Assembly: GCF_022700675.1 (NCBI RefSeq)
Contig: NZ_CP062182.1
Span: 1,612,001 to 1,676,000 of the forward strand
Direction of reading: 5' to 3'
DNA: 64,000 nucleotides
Origin: Acinetobacter sp. ASP199
GTDB taxonomy: Bacteria > Pseudomonadota > Gammaproteobacteria > Pseudomonadales > Moraxellaceae
A program made the position numbers and the translations under genes. The notes under the pieces were generated by a model. The model searched no databases. It saw nothing but the letters and a program-made list of their open reading frames with translations, and was not told the origin of the DNA. The number at the start of each line of letters is the position of its first letter. The first letter of the stretch is position 1. This document shows, in pieces, positions 48,477 through 58,762 of the stretch.

Positions 48477-49685
48477 TTAGTTGAGACCTAACTTTTCAGC
48501 CACATAGTCAGAGTCTTTATCACCACGACCCGACAGGTTCACGACAATTTTCACATCTTTAGGCAATTTACCTGCTTCACGAATCGCCCAAGCCACTGCA
48601 TGTGAACTTTCCAAGGCAGGCACAATACCTTCTACACGCGATAGAGTCATAAAGGCATCCAGACATTCCTGATCTGTTGCTGTCGTATATTCCACACGAC
48701 CCAAATCTTTAAGCAAACTGTGCTGTGGACCAACACCTGGATAATCCAGACCTGAAGCAATTGAGTGTACTGGCAAAGGCTCACCCTGCTCGTCTTCCAA
48801 GACATAGCATGCCATACCATGAATCTGGCTTGGCTTACCTAAAGTCAGCGTTGCAGAATGCTTGTCGGTATCCAGACCATGACCTGCTGGCTCTACACCT
48901 ACCAGTTTAACATCTGCATCATTCAGAAAAGCAGTAAATGCACCCACTGCATTGGAACCACCACCAACACATGCCACTACATAGTCCGGGTTAGCACCAA
49001 AACGGTCATTAGTTTGTACTTTGATTTCATCACCAATGATCGACTGGAAATCACGTACCATCATTGGAAATGGATGTGGACCCACCACCGAGCCAATCGC
49101 ATAGATATAGTTTTTCGGATCTTTTAAGTATTCTTCAAAGGCACTATCCACAGCATCTTTCAGGGTTGCTGTACCACGAGTCACAGAAATCAGTTTGGCA
49201 CCGAGAATTTTCATTTTCACCACATTCGGGTGTTCTTTCTCGATATCTACTTGCCCCATATGAATTTCACATGGAATACCGACCAATGCACAGGCTGTTG
49301 CCAATGCCACACCATGCTGGCCTGCACCTGTTTCAGCAATCACTTTGGTTTTACCCATATATTTTGCTAACAGCGCTTCACCCAGACAGTGATTGATTTT
49401 GTGCGCACCGGTGTGGTTTAGATCTTCACGTTTCAGGTAGATTTGCGCACCACCGAGCTGATCCGACAAACGTTTAGCATGAAATAATGGACTTGGACGA
49501 CCAACATAGTTTGCAAACAGATCCTTTAATTCATTCTGAAACTCAGCAGTTTGACGAATTTCCTGATAGGCAACGTTAATATCATCCATTGCCTGTTTTA
49601 GATCTGGCGGAATAAACTGACCGCCATAGCTCCCAAAAAAACCCTCTTCATTTGGCAATGCAATGCCATTAATTTGATGATCCAT
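48477..49685 (-). CDS. trpB: Tryptophan synthase beta chain (stand-alone copy)
   Basis: A 402-aa PLP enzyme of the TrpB family. The Schiff-base Lys96 lies in HTGAHKINH, and [10 protein letters not shown], the phosphate-binding GGGSNA and [11 protein letters not shown] are present. It would join indole and serine to give tryptophan. Start 49685 has AAGGA at good distance; the frame extends to a TTG at 49700. No trpA or trpF is adjacent, whereas classical Acinetobacter genetics describes a trpFBA cluster. It may therefore be a second TrpB that uses free indole, or the only copy relocated. Confidence 0.92.
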   Translation of the reverse strand: MDHQINGIALPNEEGFFGSYGGQFIPPDLKQAMDDINVAYQEIRQTAEFQNELKDLFANYVGRPSPLFHAKRLSDQLGGAQIYLKREDLNHTGAHKINHCLGEALLAKYMGKTKVIAETGAGQHGVALATACALVGIPCEIHMGQVDIEKEHPNVVKMKILGAKLISVTRGTATLKDAVDSAFEEYLKDPKNYIYAIGSVVGPHPFPMMVRDFQSIIGDEIKVQTNDRFGANPDYVVACVGGGSNAVGAFTAFLNDADVKLVGVEPAGHGLDTDKHSATLTLGKPSQIHGMACYVLEDEQGEPLPVHSIASGLDYPGVGPQHSLLKDLGRVEYTTATDQECLDAFMTLSRVEGIVPALESSHAVAWAIREAGKLPKDVKIVVNLSGRGDKDSDYVAEKLGLN

Positions 49686-49793
49686 AGCGATCCTTAACAA
49701 TCCGGATTGAATTTATAAAACCTACTTTATATTAAAATGTTTTGTTTTAAAGGACTAATAACTATAAATAAAGTCATCAATAGATAAATGGAA

Positions 49794-50978
49794 TCAGCGC
49801 GCCAGATATTTGGTCATATCTTCAATGCCTTTTAGGGTCATTGGATACATATGCTTTTCAAAGATCTGCTGAATCATTCCGATGGTCTGGGTATAGTGCC
49901 AGTAACGTTCTTCTTCCGGATTTAACCAGGCAGTTTTTTCAAAATGCTGACGCAGACGCTGTAACCAGACCTGTCCTGCTTCATCATTCATATATTCCAC
50001 CGAGCCGCCAACTGAATGCAGCTCATATGGTGCCATACTGGCATCACCAACCACAATGACCCGATAATCGCGGCCGTAAGTATTCAGCAGATCCCAGGTA
50101 TTCATGCGCGTGCTGGAACGACGAAAGTTATCTTTCCAGACATAGTCATACAAACAGTTATGGAAATAGAAATATTCCAAAGTCTTAAATTCAGTCTTGG
50201 CAGCACTAAACAGTTTTTCACACTGGGCAATGTGTGCATCCATGGAACCGCCGACATCAAATAGCATCAGTACTTTGATTCGATTACGGCGTTCCGGCAC
50301 CAGTTGTACATCCAGAATGCCCTGCTTGGCTGTTTCACGAATGGTACCGTCAATATCTAGTTCTTCGGCAGCACCCTGACGGGCAAACTTACGCAAGCGA
50401 CGCAAAGCCAGTTGCATCTGACGGCTACCCAGAATCTGGTCATCATCCAGGTTACGATATTGACGCTGCTCCCAGACTTTTACTGCGGAACGCTTACGTC
50501 CCGGCCCACCAATACGCACACCCTCAGGATGATCACCATAAGCACCAAAAGGTGAAGTTCCTCCGGTACCAATCATCTTGTTACCGCCCTGATGTTTTTT
50601 ATGCTGTTCGCGCAGACGCTCTTCCAGCATTTTCATCAGTTCTTCCAGTGATCCGGCTTTTTTTAGCTCTTCACGCTGTTCCGGTGTCAGGTGCTTTTCC
50701 AGCAGCTCCAGATCAAACCAGTCTTTAGGTAATTTATGCACCTTTAGCAATTCATCCAGATCAAAGGTCGCGATACCATCAAAATAGTCTTTCATGGCAC
50801 GATCGAACTTGTCGAAGTAGCGCTCATCCTTGACCATGACGGTTTTAGCCAGCTGATAGAATTCATCCTGATCAGCAAAAACGATACCTTCAGCAACCGC
50901 CTGATTCAGGTCAATCAGCTCACGGGTAGACACCGGCACACCGTATTTGCGCAAGGTATAAAACAGTCGCACGAACAT
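49794..50978 (-). CDS. VWA domain protein (CoxE-like)
   Basis: A 394-aa protein. The N-terminal 200 residues are helical and charged with a Gly-rich linker, and a von Willebrand A-type domain begins near 230. Its MIDAS site reads DVGGSM (241-246), so Asp241 and Ser245 are kept with Gly in the middle as in CoxE proteins. It lies 13 bases downstream of a MoxR ATPase gene. MoxR/VWA pairs act as chaperones that insert metals or mature enzyme complexes. The client is unknown. Confidence 0.88.
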   Translation of the reverse strand: MFVRLFYTLRKYGVPVSTRELIDLNQAVAEGIVFADQDEFYQLAKTVMVKDERYFDKFDRAMKDYFDGIATFDLDELLKVHKLPKDWFDLELLEKHLTPEQREELKKAGSLEELMKMLEERLREQHKKHQGGNKMIGTGGTSPFGAYGDHPEGVRIGGPGRKRSAVKVWEQRQYRNLDDDQILGSRQMQLALRRLRKFARQGAAEELDIDGTIRETAKQGILDVQLVPERRNRIKVLMLFDVGGSMDAHIAQCEKLFSAAKTEFKTLEYFYFHNCLYDYVWKDNFRRSSTRMNTWDLLNTYGRDYRVIVVGDASMAPYELHSVGGSVEYMNDEAGQVWLQRLRQHFEKTAWLNPEEERYWHYTQTIGMIQQIFEKHMYPMTLKGIEDMTKYLAR

Positions 50979-50991
50979 GCGTGTTTCTCCC

Positions 50992-51843
50992 TTAACGGCG
51001 TGACATGAATGCTAGGCGTTCAAGCAGCTGTACATCCTGCTCGTTTTTGATCAGCGCACCATAAAGCGGTGGAATAGCTTTAGATTTATCAGCATTACGC
51101 AACACATCTTCTGGCATATCATCTGCCATTAACAGACTTAACCAGTCGATTAATTCAGAAGTTGAAGGCGGTTTTTTCAGGCCTGGAATCTGACGTAATT
51201 TAAAGAATACTTGCAATGCCTCATTGACCAATGTGGCCGAGATCTTCTCGAAATGCACATCAATAATTTCGCGCATAGTCGCTTCATCAGGGAATTCGAT
51301 GTAATGGAAGAAACAGCGGCGCAGGAAAGCATCCGGAAGTTCCTTTTCATTATTTGAAGTAATGATGACGATTGGACGCTGTTTTGCAGTAATGGTTTCG
51401 CCTGTTTCATACACAAAGAACGACATTTTATCGAGTTCATGCAACAGGTCATTTGGAAATTCAATGTCTGCCTTGTCAATTTCATCAATCAACAATACAC
51501 AGCGTTCTTCACTGCTAAATGCTTCCCACAGTTTTCCTGGCTTGATGTAGTTTTTGATGTCATAGACACGGTCATCACCTAACTGACTATCACGCAGACG
51601 CGATACTGCATCATATTCGTAAAGACCTTGCTGGGCTTTGGTGGTGGACTTGATGTGCCAGGTGATGAGTTTCATTCCCAGGCTTTCAGCCACCTGTTCT
51701 GCCAGCAGGGTTTTTCCTGTACCCGGTTCGCCTTTGACCAGCAGCGGCTTTTGTAAGCTGCGTGCGGCTTTGACAGCCAATTTTAAACTATCAGTTGCAA
51801 TATACTGACTTGTGCCAGAAAACTGTTGATGATCCACAGACAT
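50992..51843 (-). CDS. MoxR-family AAA+ ATPase
   Basis: A 283-aa AAA+ protein with Walker A GEPGTGKT (38-45), Walker B LLIDEIDKAD, sensor 1 ITSNN and an arginine finger region RRCFFHYIEF. It is of the short MoxR type that partners a VWA protein, and the VWA gene follows at once. It should use ATP to remodel a client protein or complex in the cytoplasm. A small membrane protein gene lies 21 bases upstream on the same strand. Confidence 0.92.
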   Translation of the reverse strand: MSVDHQQFSGTSQYIATDSLKLAVKAARSLQKPLLVKGEPGTGKTLLAEQVAESLGMKLITWHIKSTTKAQQGLYEYDAVSRLRDSQLGDDRVYDIKNYIKPGKLWEAFSSEERCVLLIDEIDKADIEFPNDLLHELDKMSFFVYETGETITAKQRPIVIITSNNEKELPDAFLRRCFFHYIEFPDEATMREIIDVHFEKISATLVNEALQVFFKLRQIPGLKKPPSTSELIDWLSLLMADDMPEDVLRNADKSKAIPPLYGALIKNEQDVQLLERLAFMSRR

Positions 51844-51864
51844 GATTTAACCTTATTTTTCTAT

Positions 51865-52248
51865 TTACAGCGGTGAAGTTTTTTTGTTTACAGCAATCTT
51901 TGCTTTATTCGTTACATAGCTTGACCAGCAATAGCCGATCAGTGAAGCAATACCAATCACAAACAGAATCAGTGAGGCATTGATCCAGACCAGACTTTGC
52001 TCCTTGGTCAATACACCAAAGATCAGTCCAAAAATTGCCGGCGCTAATGAGGCATTTGGACCTTCGGACACAGTCGGTGTCAGCAGGATGGCAAATCCTA
52101 AAATCCATAGAAAGCCACCTACCGGTTTAGGCAAGCGCTTAGTCACGCCATACCAGCATAGCAGTGCAATCACACTGCCAATCAGGTATACCGCGATAGC
52201 AATCGATTCTTCAGGAATTGAATCTAATACAGTTACATAACCATTCAT
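51865..52248 (-). CDS. Small integral membrane protein, four predicted spans
   Basis: A 127-aa protein with about four hydrophobic segments (near 15-35, 45-60, 68-80 and 88-112) and short polar loops. No family is recognised. It is encoded between ycgL and the MoxR gene on the same strand with gaps of about 21 bases, so it is in the same transcript. Whether it is a client or anchor of the MoxR/VWA pair is open. Confidence 0.72.
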   Translation of the reverse strand: MNGYVTVLDSIPEESIAIAVYLIGSVIALLCWYGVTKRLPKPVGGFLWILGFAILLTPTVSEGPNASLAPAIFGLIFGVLTKEQSLVWINASLILFVIGIASLIGYCWSSYVTNKAKIAVNKKTSPL

Positions 52249-52269
52249 TTTACAACTCCTGAATAAACA

Positions 52270-52575
52270 TTAAGCACCACGCAGACCTTCTGGCTCTACA
52301 GCATTCGGGTTAATCAAACCTTCAGGCGGCATTTGCAGGAAGAAACCGCGGGTTTCAATCGAATCCATGACGTGCAGAACATTGGCACGTGCCAGCTTGC
52401 GGGTTTCGCTCAGTTCAAGATGCATGACAAAAGTCGCACGACCAAATGCTACACGGACAGCTTCGCCCAGTACGTGAAGTGGATCGAAAGTTTCAGCTTC
52501 ATTTTCTTCAGCTGGACGAGTCACATAAAGGTACATTTCGTCCTTTTTGCTCGATTTGTAGATAGACACTTGCAT
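52270..52575 (-). CDS. YcgL domain protein
   Basis: A 101-aa protein of the YcgL family. It has the N-terminal [16 protein letters not shown] strand pair and a C-terminal RGFFLQMPP segment, as in E. coli YcgL. The function is unknown. In many Gammaproteobacteria ycgL lies next to rnd, as here, with rnd 151 bases upstream on the same strand. Confidence 0.9.
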   Translation of the reverse strand: MQVSIYKSSKKDEMYLYVTRPAEENEAETFDPLHVLGEAVRVAFGRATFVMHLELSETRKLARANVLHVMDSIETRGFFLQMPPEGLINPNAVEPEGLRGA

Positions 52576-52726
52576 GATTTTGATTCAGACAACAATTTAG
52601 AAAAATCAGTGGTAAGGATACCTCAAAACATCACTTGAGGCATTAGCCATAATTAACGCATCAGTCGTGATTTTGTATAATTGCTTTTTCTTTAATCAAT
52701 TTTGCAGTGAAGTCTCTACCCAGGAT

Positions 52727-53869
52727 TTAGTCGACAACTTTCATTTGCTTAGAAAGATAGGATTCATCCTGACGTAGTAGTTCAACCAATGGCTTGGTAA
52801 GATGCTCATAACGCCAGCCAAGTAAAAATTCCGGCAAATCCTGTTCATCATTATGAAAGACTACGTGTTGATACAACGCACTCATCCATTTTTTACGCAT
52901 CAGGACTTCTTTCGGGATTGAAGTCTCGTCCACCACATGTTGAATGATGGTATCAATTTTAGTACCAACTTCATTTGAAGAATGACGGATTGGACGTGCC
53001 AGACGTAATGGCCATTCAGACTGGTCTGGCAAGAATTTCAGCAGATCCAGAATCATCTTGCCATGATCACGAATGATGTTGGCACGCAGATCTTTCACAT
53101 TGCTGAGCTGGAACATATTCTTAGGATTGTTTTCCACCAGATGAATCATGCTCGAGTTTTTCATGATAAAACTGCGCGGAATATTCAGCGCTTTGGCAAT
53201 ATGGTCACGCCATACTGCAAGCTGTTGCAGCTGCATCAGCTGACGGCGTGAATGACGATAGTTACCAACATCCTGATATAACAAGGCAGTTGGCGTTTCC
53301 TCGCCAATTTCCCGGGTCATAAAGCGGCAATCTTCCAGTGCAAAGTCCAGCAGGTGCTTTTGTTTCAACTCTTGCTTGATCTGATCACCCAATTGCACCA
53401 GATAATGTACATCATTGGCTGCATACAGCAATTGCTCCTGACTTAAAGGACGCGCCAGCCAGTTTGAACGGGTCTGATCTTTTTCAATCTCTACATCCAG
53501 CATCTGCTTCAAGGCATTCTGATAACTCACCTGTAGCCCATGACCCAAAAATGCCATACCGACCTGAGTATCAAAGACATTACTTAGAGATTTTTGCTGG
53601 GTATAGTGATAGATCAGATCAATATCTTCACCGCAGGCATGAAAGATATTCTGCTGTGCGCCAAAAATACGCTGGAAGAACCCAGTCAGATCAAGGGTGG
53701 TGCCATCCAGCAAATAGACATTGCCACAGACATTAATCTGGAACACGCCAAGTTTCGGCCATAAAGTATCGACCTTAATGAACTCTGTATCTAAAGCATA
53801 AACCGAGCTTTGATCCATTTGTGCAAGTACTTGATCGAGTCCAGCTTGATCTTGAATAAATTGAAACAT
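52727..53869 (-). CDS. rnd: Ribonuclease D
   Basis: A 380-aa 3'-5' exoribonuclease of the DEDD family. ExoI has Asp27 and Glu29 in ALDTEF; ExoII contains the Asp of HACGEDIDLI; and ExoIII contains YAANDVHYL. Helical HRDC domains fill the C-terminal half. It trims tRNA and other RNA 3' ends. Bases 53870-54055 between rnd and recR show no gene. Confidence 0.93.
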   Translation of the reverse strand: MFQFIQDQAGLDQVLAQMDQSSVYALDTEFIKVDTLWPKLGVFQINVCGNVYLLDGTTLDLTGFFQRIFGAQQNIFHACGEDIDLIYHYTQQKSLSNVFDTQVGMAFLGHGLQVSYQNALKQMLDVEIEKDQTRSNWLARPLSQEQLLYAANDVHYLVQLGDQIKQELKQKHLLDFALEDCRFMTREIGEETPTALLYQDVGNYRHSRRQLMQLQQLAVWRDHIAKALNIPRSFIMKNSSMIHLVENNPKNMFQLSNVKDLRANIIRDHGKMILDLLKFLPDQSEWPLRLARPIRHSSNEVGTKIDTIIQHVVDETSIPKEVLMRKKWMSALYQHVVFHNDEQDLPEFLLGWRYEHLTKPLVELLRQDESYLSKQMKVVD

Positions 53870-54055
53870 AAATGACTGAATCAGCGTAATGTAGATGTCC
53901 GATGTAGTTATATTAACTGATATTTCTATTATTTATGATAAAAAAATAAACATTCAGCCATAAAATTTAACAATAACAACATCGAAAAAATAAATGAATA
54001 TTCTCGTATTTTTTAAATTGTTTTTTATTCAGTAAACGCCCGCGGAGAAACAGGT

Positions 54056-54652
54056 TTATTTCATCCGCATGCGGTTATGTACAGCCTGACTCAAAGTATG
54101 GCTATCCACATATTCTAATTCACCACCCTGCGGTACACCTTGAGCAATCCGGGTGATCTGAATTGGCAAATGCTTGCTGGCTTCCATCAGATAATGCGCA
54201 GTCGCCTGTCCTTCTACGGTTGCATTCGTTGCCAGAATCACTTCGCGGATCTGTCCTTTGTTTAAACGCTCCAGCAGATAGGGAATACCAATTTCTTCCG
54301 GTCCAATCCCATCCAGAGGAGACAAATGTCCACCCAACACATGGTATTTACCACGAAAACTGCCACTCTGCTCAATTGCCATCACATCTGCGGGGGATTC
54401 CACCACACAAAGCAGCTCATCATCACGTTCAGTTGAGGTGCAGATATTACAGACTTCATCTTCAGTCAGTGAATGACAGATCGAACATTCATGAATATGG
54501 TTGGTTGCTTCAGTCAATGCATGCGCCAGACCAATCGCACCTTCACGGTTTTTCATGATCAGGTGCAATGCCATACGCTGGGCCGATTTCGGCCCAACGC
54601 TTGGCAAGATGCGTAATGCTTGAACCAGTTGATCAAAACGATCACTAAACAT
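54056..54652 (-). CDS. recR: Recombination mediator RecR
   Basis: A 198-aa protein with an N-terminal helix-hairpin-helix (LPSVGPKSAQRMA), a four-Cys zinc finger (C56, C59, C68, C71) and a Toprim domain (CVVESPADVMAIE and following). With RecF/RecO it loads RecA at single-strand gaps. It is 13 bases downstream of the ybaB gene, the usual arrangement. Confidence 0.96.
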   Translation of the reverse strand: MFSDRFDQLVQALRILPSVGPKSAQRMALHLIMKNREGAIGLAHALTEATNHIHECSICHSLTEDEVCNICTSTERDDELLCVVESPADVMAIEQSGSFRGKYHVLGGHLSPLDGIGPEEIGIPYLLERLNKGQIREVILATNATVEGQATAHYLMEASKHLPIQITRIAQGVPQGGELEYVDSHTLSQAVHNRMRMK

Positions 54653-54665
54653 TGCGCAAATTTCC

Positions 54666-54995
54666 TTAGAACAAACCAGCCAGACCTGGAGGTAAGCCCA
54701 TACCCTGATTTGCAGACTTCATACGTTCTTCAGAGATTGCTTCAGCCTGACGTGCCGCATCATTCATCGCAGCCGCGATCAGATCTTCAATCATATCCGG
54801 ATCATCCTGCAGAAGTTCTGGATCGATCTGAATGCGTTTAACCACATTACGTGCAGTCATGGTCACTTTCACCAGACCACCACCCGCTTCAGCATGAACT
54901 TCTACTTGCGCAAGCTCTTCTTTGGCTTTTTTCAGGTTGTTTTCTACTTCCTTTTGCATGCGCTGGGCTTGCTGCATCAACATGTTAATGTTCAT
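54666..54995 (-). CDS. ybaB: YbaB/EbfC family nucleoid-associated protein
   Basis: A 109-aa DNA-binding protein. It has [14 protein letters not shown] at the start, the central strand region [25 protein letters not shown] and the C-terminal [15 protein letters not shown] helix. It binds DNA as a dimer and is normally found next to recR, as here, ahead of dnaX in many relatives. dnaX is not present in this window. Confidence 0.94.
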   Translation of the reverse strand: MNINMLMQQAQRMQKEVENNLKKAKEELAQVEVHAEAGGGLVKVTMTARNVVKRIQIDPELLQDDPDMIEDLIAAAMNDAARQAEAISEERMKSANQGMGLPPGLAGLF

Positions 54996-55023
54996 AAAAA
55001 TCTCCGAACATAAATTTATAAAA

Positions 55024-56220
55024 TTAGATTAAGTCTAAACCGCGTTGAATGTCACGGATAATATCATCAATATCTTCTAAACCAACAGAAACACGAATTA
55101 AACCTTCAGAAATTCCTGCAGCTTGCTTTGCTTCTGCCGACATTCTACCGTGTGAAGTTGTAGCTGGATGGGTGATGGTTGACTTCGCGTCACCTAAATT
55201 ACTTGTAATTGATAAGAAACGAGTATTATCAATGACAGTCCATGCCCCTGCACGATCACCTTTCACCACAAATGAAACCACACCGCCAAAGCCCGATTGT
55301 TGTTTTTTTGCTAACTCGTGACCCGGATGATTCACCAAACCTGAATAATAAACTTTTTCAACCCTCGGATGCGCATCCAACCATTCTGCAAGCTTTTGTG
55401 CACTTGCACAATGAGCTTTCATACGCAAACTTAAGGTTTCCAAGCCTTTGAGGAACACCCATGCATTAAATGGGCTCATTGAGTTACCAAGCGTACGAAT
55501 CACACTGGTAATTTCATCCATCAGTTTTGCAGAACCTACAACCGCACCACCTAAAGCACGGCCTTGGCCATCGATATATTTAGTTGATGAATACACTACT
55601 AAATCTGCACCAAATTTGAGGGGTTGTTGCAATACAGGTGTACAGAAAGTGTTATCTACAGCAAAGAGTGCATTGGCTTCATGTGCAATGTCTGCAATTG
55701 CTTGTAAATCCCCAACTTGAGCCAATGGGTTCGACGGCGTTTCAATAAATAATAAACGTGTATTTGGTCGAATCGCTTGTTTCCATGCTTGAACATCTTC
55801 AAGGTCAACAAAAGTAACATCGACTCCAAATTTAAGGACATATTTTTCAAACAGAGAAATAATGGAACCAAATACAGCGCGTGAACACACCACATGATCG
55901 CCCGATTTTAAATACGCCAAAGTAATAGCATGCACGCCAGCCATACCAGAACTGGTTGCAACCGCTGCTTCAGCACCATCAAGCACAGCTAAACGCTTTT
56001 CAAATGCTTGTACGGTAGGGTTGGTATAACGAGAGTAAGTATTTCCTTCAATTTGACCCGAAAACTTTGCTGCTGCATCTGCTGCACTGTCACACACAAA
56101 TGAAGAAGTCAGGAAAATTGGCTCACTGTGCTCGCCTTCTGCTGTACGTGTATGCCCAGTACGAATCGCCAAAGTGTCTAATTGATATTCGATCTCGTCG
56201 TGTTGGCTCATTGTGCTCAT
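55024..56220 (-). CDS. metZ: O-succinylhomoserine sulfhydrylase
   Basis: A 398-aa PLP enzyme of the Cys/Met metabolism family. The PLP Lys is in [12 protein letters not shown], with FTSSF-type entry [20 protein letters not shown] and the C-terminal [16 protein letters not shown] and [10 protein letters not shown]. Residues and length fit MetZ, which adds sulfide to O-succinylhomoserine to give homocysteine. Starts at 56220 and 56211 are possible. A small hairpin (CAGCC/GGCTG) directly precedes the first ATG, and no clear ribosome binding site is visible. Confidence 0.9.
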   Translation of the reverse strand: MSTMSQHDEIEYQLDTLAIRTGHTRTAEGEHSEPIFLTSSFVCDSAADAAAKFSGQIEGNTYSRYTNPTVQAFEKRLAVLDGAEAAVATSSGMAGVHAITLAYLKSGDHVVCSRAVFGSIISLFEKYVLKFGVDVTFVDLEDVQAWKQAIRPNTRLLFIETPSNPLAQVGDLQAIADIAHEANALFAVDNTFCTPVLQQPLKFGADLVVYSSTKYIDGQGRALGGAVVGSAKLMDEITSVIRTLGNSMSPFNAWVFLKGLETLSLRMKAHCASAQKLAEWLDAHPRVEKVYYSGLVNHPGHELAKKQQSGFGGVVSFVVKGDRAGAWTVIDNTRFLSITSNLGDAKSTITHPATTSHGRMSAEAKQAAGISEGLIRVSVGLEDIDDIIRDIQRGLDLI

Positions 56221-56353
56221 CAGCCGAATTTGGCTGCCTTTTGTAAAAAATTGCCAACATTTTGAGCGCCTATGCTATTTCAGGTCAAGGCATAATAAGC
56301 AATTATTGCTTAGACTTCGATCACCCCCTCCCGGACACGGACAATTTATCTTT

Positions 56354-57451
56354 ATGATTCAGTTAAAACAAAATCTGCAACGTCAACGAAAAAAACTCAA
56401 GCACCTGCGTGCGCGGTTTTTCAACAGCTCCTCACTGGTGCTGTCTCAGAAAACCCCGTTTGAGTACATCAAGCAAACTGAATTATATAAAGTCCGGCAT
56501 TATCCAGCACCTGAAAGACAGTTTAAGGAACCATTAGTATTTGTCGCGCCGTTAGCGATCAATATGGATATCTATGACCTGTATCCCTACCGTTCTTTGG
56601 TAAAGCACTTTCAGCATAGCGGGTTTGAAGTGTACCTGGTGGAATGGAACCGTTTCAGCTTCAAACACAAAGAGCTGAATTTTTTGTCCTTTATCGATCA
56701 AGCTATTCCTGATGCCATAGATCGCATCTGCGAACATGCAGACAGTCCTTATATTTCCCTGCATGGCTGGAGCATGGCAGGTGTCTTTGTCACCCTGTAT
56801 ACCGCACTGCATTCGCCAGAGCATGTGAAAAACCTGATGGTGATGGGTAGCCCAATTGATAGCTATGCTTCTGGTCGTGTTGGTAAACTGTTTGAAACTA
56901 CCAATAAGTTGATTTCACAGAATCCTGCCCTACGCGATACCGTGCATAAGGGATTGATCCCAAAACAATATATTCATACACCAGGTATTTTGAATGCCTT
57001 GGGTTTTAAATTGCTGGATCCTGTAGGCTGGTTCAAGAGCCAAAAACAGTTTGTGCTGAATCTGGAAAAACCGGAACATGTCTATGAACATGCCACTATG
57101 GGTAATTTCCTGAATAAAATGATCGATTACCCGGGTGGAATCAATCAGGACATGGTACTGCACTTATGGCTCCAGAATCCGCTGAAACACGGTTCCATTC
57201 ATCTCGATGGTCAAAAGATTGATCTGAAAAATATTTCCTGCTCGCTGATGGTTGGTGCCGGCTTAACGGATCAGATTGTCACCCGAGAAGCTGCGGAACC
57301 ACTTACCCAACTGACCAGCAGCACAGACATTACTTTTACCCTCATTCCAGGTGGACACCTTGGTCTAATGTCAAATCAAAAGACAGCCAACACTTTTTGG
57401 CCTAAACTAACCACCTGGCTTGAGCAGCGTTCTACTCGACTAGAGCAATAA
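56354..57451 (+). CDS. PHA-synthase-like alpha/beta hydrolase
   Basis: A 365-aa alpha/beta hydrolase related to polyhydroxyalkanoate synthases. It has an N-terminal helical part (1-58), then VFVAPLAINMDIYDLYP, the nucleophile elbow HGWSMAG with Ser140 where PhaC has Cys, a cap region, Asp in GAGLTDQIV and His in PGGHLGLM. A Ser nucleophile makes a thioesterase, lipase or depolymerase-like role as likely as polymer synthesis. No phaA/phaB/phasin gene is nearby. ATG 56354 is preferred, as longer frames run into the metZ coding region. Confidence 0.82.
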   Translation: MIQLKQNLQRQRKKLKHLRARFFNSSSLVLSQKTPFEYIKQTELYKVRHYPAPERQFKEPLVFVAPLAINMDIYDLYPYRSLVKHFQHSGFEVYLVEWNRFSFKHKELNFLSFIDQAIPDAIDRICEHADSPYISLHGWSMAGVFVTLYTALHSPEHVKNLMVMGSPIDSYASGRVGKLFETTNKLISQNPALRDTVHKGLIPKQYIHTPGILNALGFKLLDPVGWFKSQKQFVLNLEKPEHVYEHATMGNFLNKMIDYPGGINQDMVLHLWLQNPLKHGSIHLDGQKIDLKNISCSLMVGAGLTDQIVTREAAEPLTQLTSSTDITFTLIPGGHLGLMSNQKTANTFWPKLTTWLEQRSTRLEQ

Positions 57452-57506
57452 TTCGAGAAATGCCCTCAAGCTTATAATTTTTAATGAAAAGATTTTGAGG
57501 GTTATC

Positions 57507-58379
57507 ATGATTCAATCAGTTGCATTTCTCGGCTTGGGTGCTATGGGCTATCGCATGGCTGCGCATTTACCCAAGCATTTTGATACGGTCTATGTGTGGA
57601 ACCGTACTGCTGCCACAGCAGAGCAACATGCAGCTGAACATGGCACACAGGCAGTAAGCCTGGGACAGGCTATCCAGGCAGATGTAATCTTCTCCTGCTT
57701 ACCAACCAGTGCCGATGTTGAAGCTTTAGTCCAAGGCCTGGAATTAAAATCAGGAAGTATCTGGGTTGACTGCACCAGTGGTGTACCTGATGCCGCTCGT
57801 CGCCTGGAAGAAGCTTTAGCAGATCAAGGCGTGATTTTCCTGGATGCACCTGTCAGCGGTCAGACGATCGGTGCTGAAAATGGCACATTAACTGTTATGA
57901 TTGGTGGTAGCGCAGCAGGTTTTGAACAAGCCCTTCCCGCGATTCAGGCTTTCGGCAAGCTGATCAAGCATGTTGGTGAATCTGGCGCCGGTTTTGCAGT
58001 GAAAGCAGTCAATAATATGTTAATGGCTGTAAACCTGTGTGCAGTTGCAGAAGGCTTTACAACGCTGAAAGCGCATGGTGTAAGCCTGAATGAAGCACTG
58101 GAATGTATTAATGCATCAAGCGGTAAAAGTAACGTAACTGAGACCGTGATGCCACAGCGTATTTTAAACCGCAGCTTTCCACTTACCTTTGCATTACCGT
58201 TACTTGCCAAAGATACAGGCATTGCGGTAGATCTGGTGCGTGATGCCAAGCTATCTGCGCCGTTGCTCTCTCTGACCCAGAACCTGATTCAGGCAGCCAA
58301 CCTTCAGGCAGAGGAAAATAGCGACTTTTCTGCAGCGGTAAAAATGTATGAATCATGGAGTAAAATTACCATTGAGTAA
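57507..58379 (+). CDS. NAD(P)-dependent beta-hydroxyacid dehydrogenase
   Basis: A 290-aa member of the 3-hydroxyisobutyrate dehydrogenase family. The N-terminal Rossmann motif is GLGAMG (9-14). The substrate segment is DAPVSGQTIGAENGTLTVMIGG, and the catalytic Lys lies in FAVKAVNNML. It oxidises small beta-hydroxyacids or reduces the semialdehyde. ATG 57507 is about six bases from GAGG; the frame also extends to TTG 57495. The exact substrate is unknown. Confidence 0.9.
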   Translation: MIQSVAFLGLGAMGYRMAAHLPKHFDTVYVWNRTAATAEQHAAEHGTQAVSLGQAIQADVIFSCLPTSADVEALVQGLELKSGSIWVDCTSGVPDAARRLEEALADQGVIFLDAPVSGQTIGAENGTLTVMIGGSAAGFEQALPAIQAFGKLIKHVGESGAGFAVKAVNNMLMAVNLCAVAEGFTTLKAHGVSLNEALECINASSGKSNVTETVMPQRILNRSFPLTFALPLLAKDTGIAVDLVRDAKLSAPLLSLTQNLIQAANLQAEENSDFSAAVKMYESWSKITIE

Positions 58380-58461
58380 TATAACGCCATTGAATCGTGA
58401 GAACAAAACCCAATATTGTGTTTAGGTATAGACACATGGTTCAACACCAGAGGAAACCCGC

Positions 58462-58731
58462 ATGAAAAAATTAACTGCTGCGACAGTGATGAGTTTTGCA
58501 GCATTGCTAGGGGCTTCAACTTCAGTTTTAGCTTCTGAACAGGAATGCAAAAAACTGAAAAATGATCATGATGTAATTTATGCTTCTAAGGGCTTCTGTT
58601 TTAAAGATCCAGATGCCAAAGCAAAGTATGGTAATGACAATTGCTACACAACCAAGCCAAAATTCTCAGAAAAAGAGCAACAACGTCTTGACGTAATCAA
58701 AGATCGTCAGAAAGAATTGAACTGTAAATAA
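58462..58731 (+). CDS. Small secreted YARHG-domain protein
   Basis: An 89-aa protein with a signal peptide (cut near VLA-SEQ) and one YARHG domain: a YASKGFCFKD segment, then aromatic and charged residues and a helix with RLDVIKDRQKELNC. YARHG proteins are extracytoplasmic and thought to bind or process cell-wall material. It is transcribed with, or just ahead of, the HIT gene 31 bases downstream. A good ribosome binding site (AGAGGAAA) precedes the start. Confidence 0.78.
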   Translation: MKKLTAATVMSFAALLGASTSVLASEQECKKLKNDHDVIYASKGFCFKDPDAKAKYGNDNCYTTKPKFSEKEQQRLDVIKDRQKELNCK

Positions 58732-58762
58732 TTTAATTCAATGACGCTCAAGGAATGTTCTC

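Noticed and set aside
56213..56353. Longer start of the PHA-synthase-like gene
   Set aside because: It would overlap the start of metZ on the other strand and adds a region with no family resemblance.
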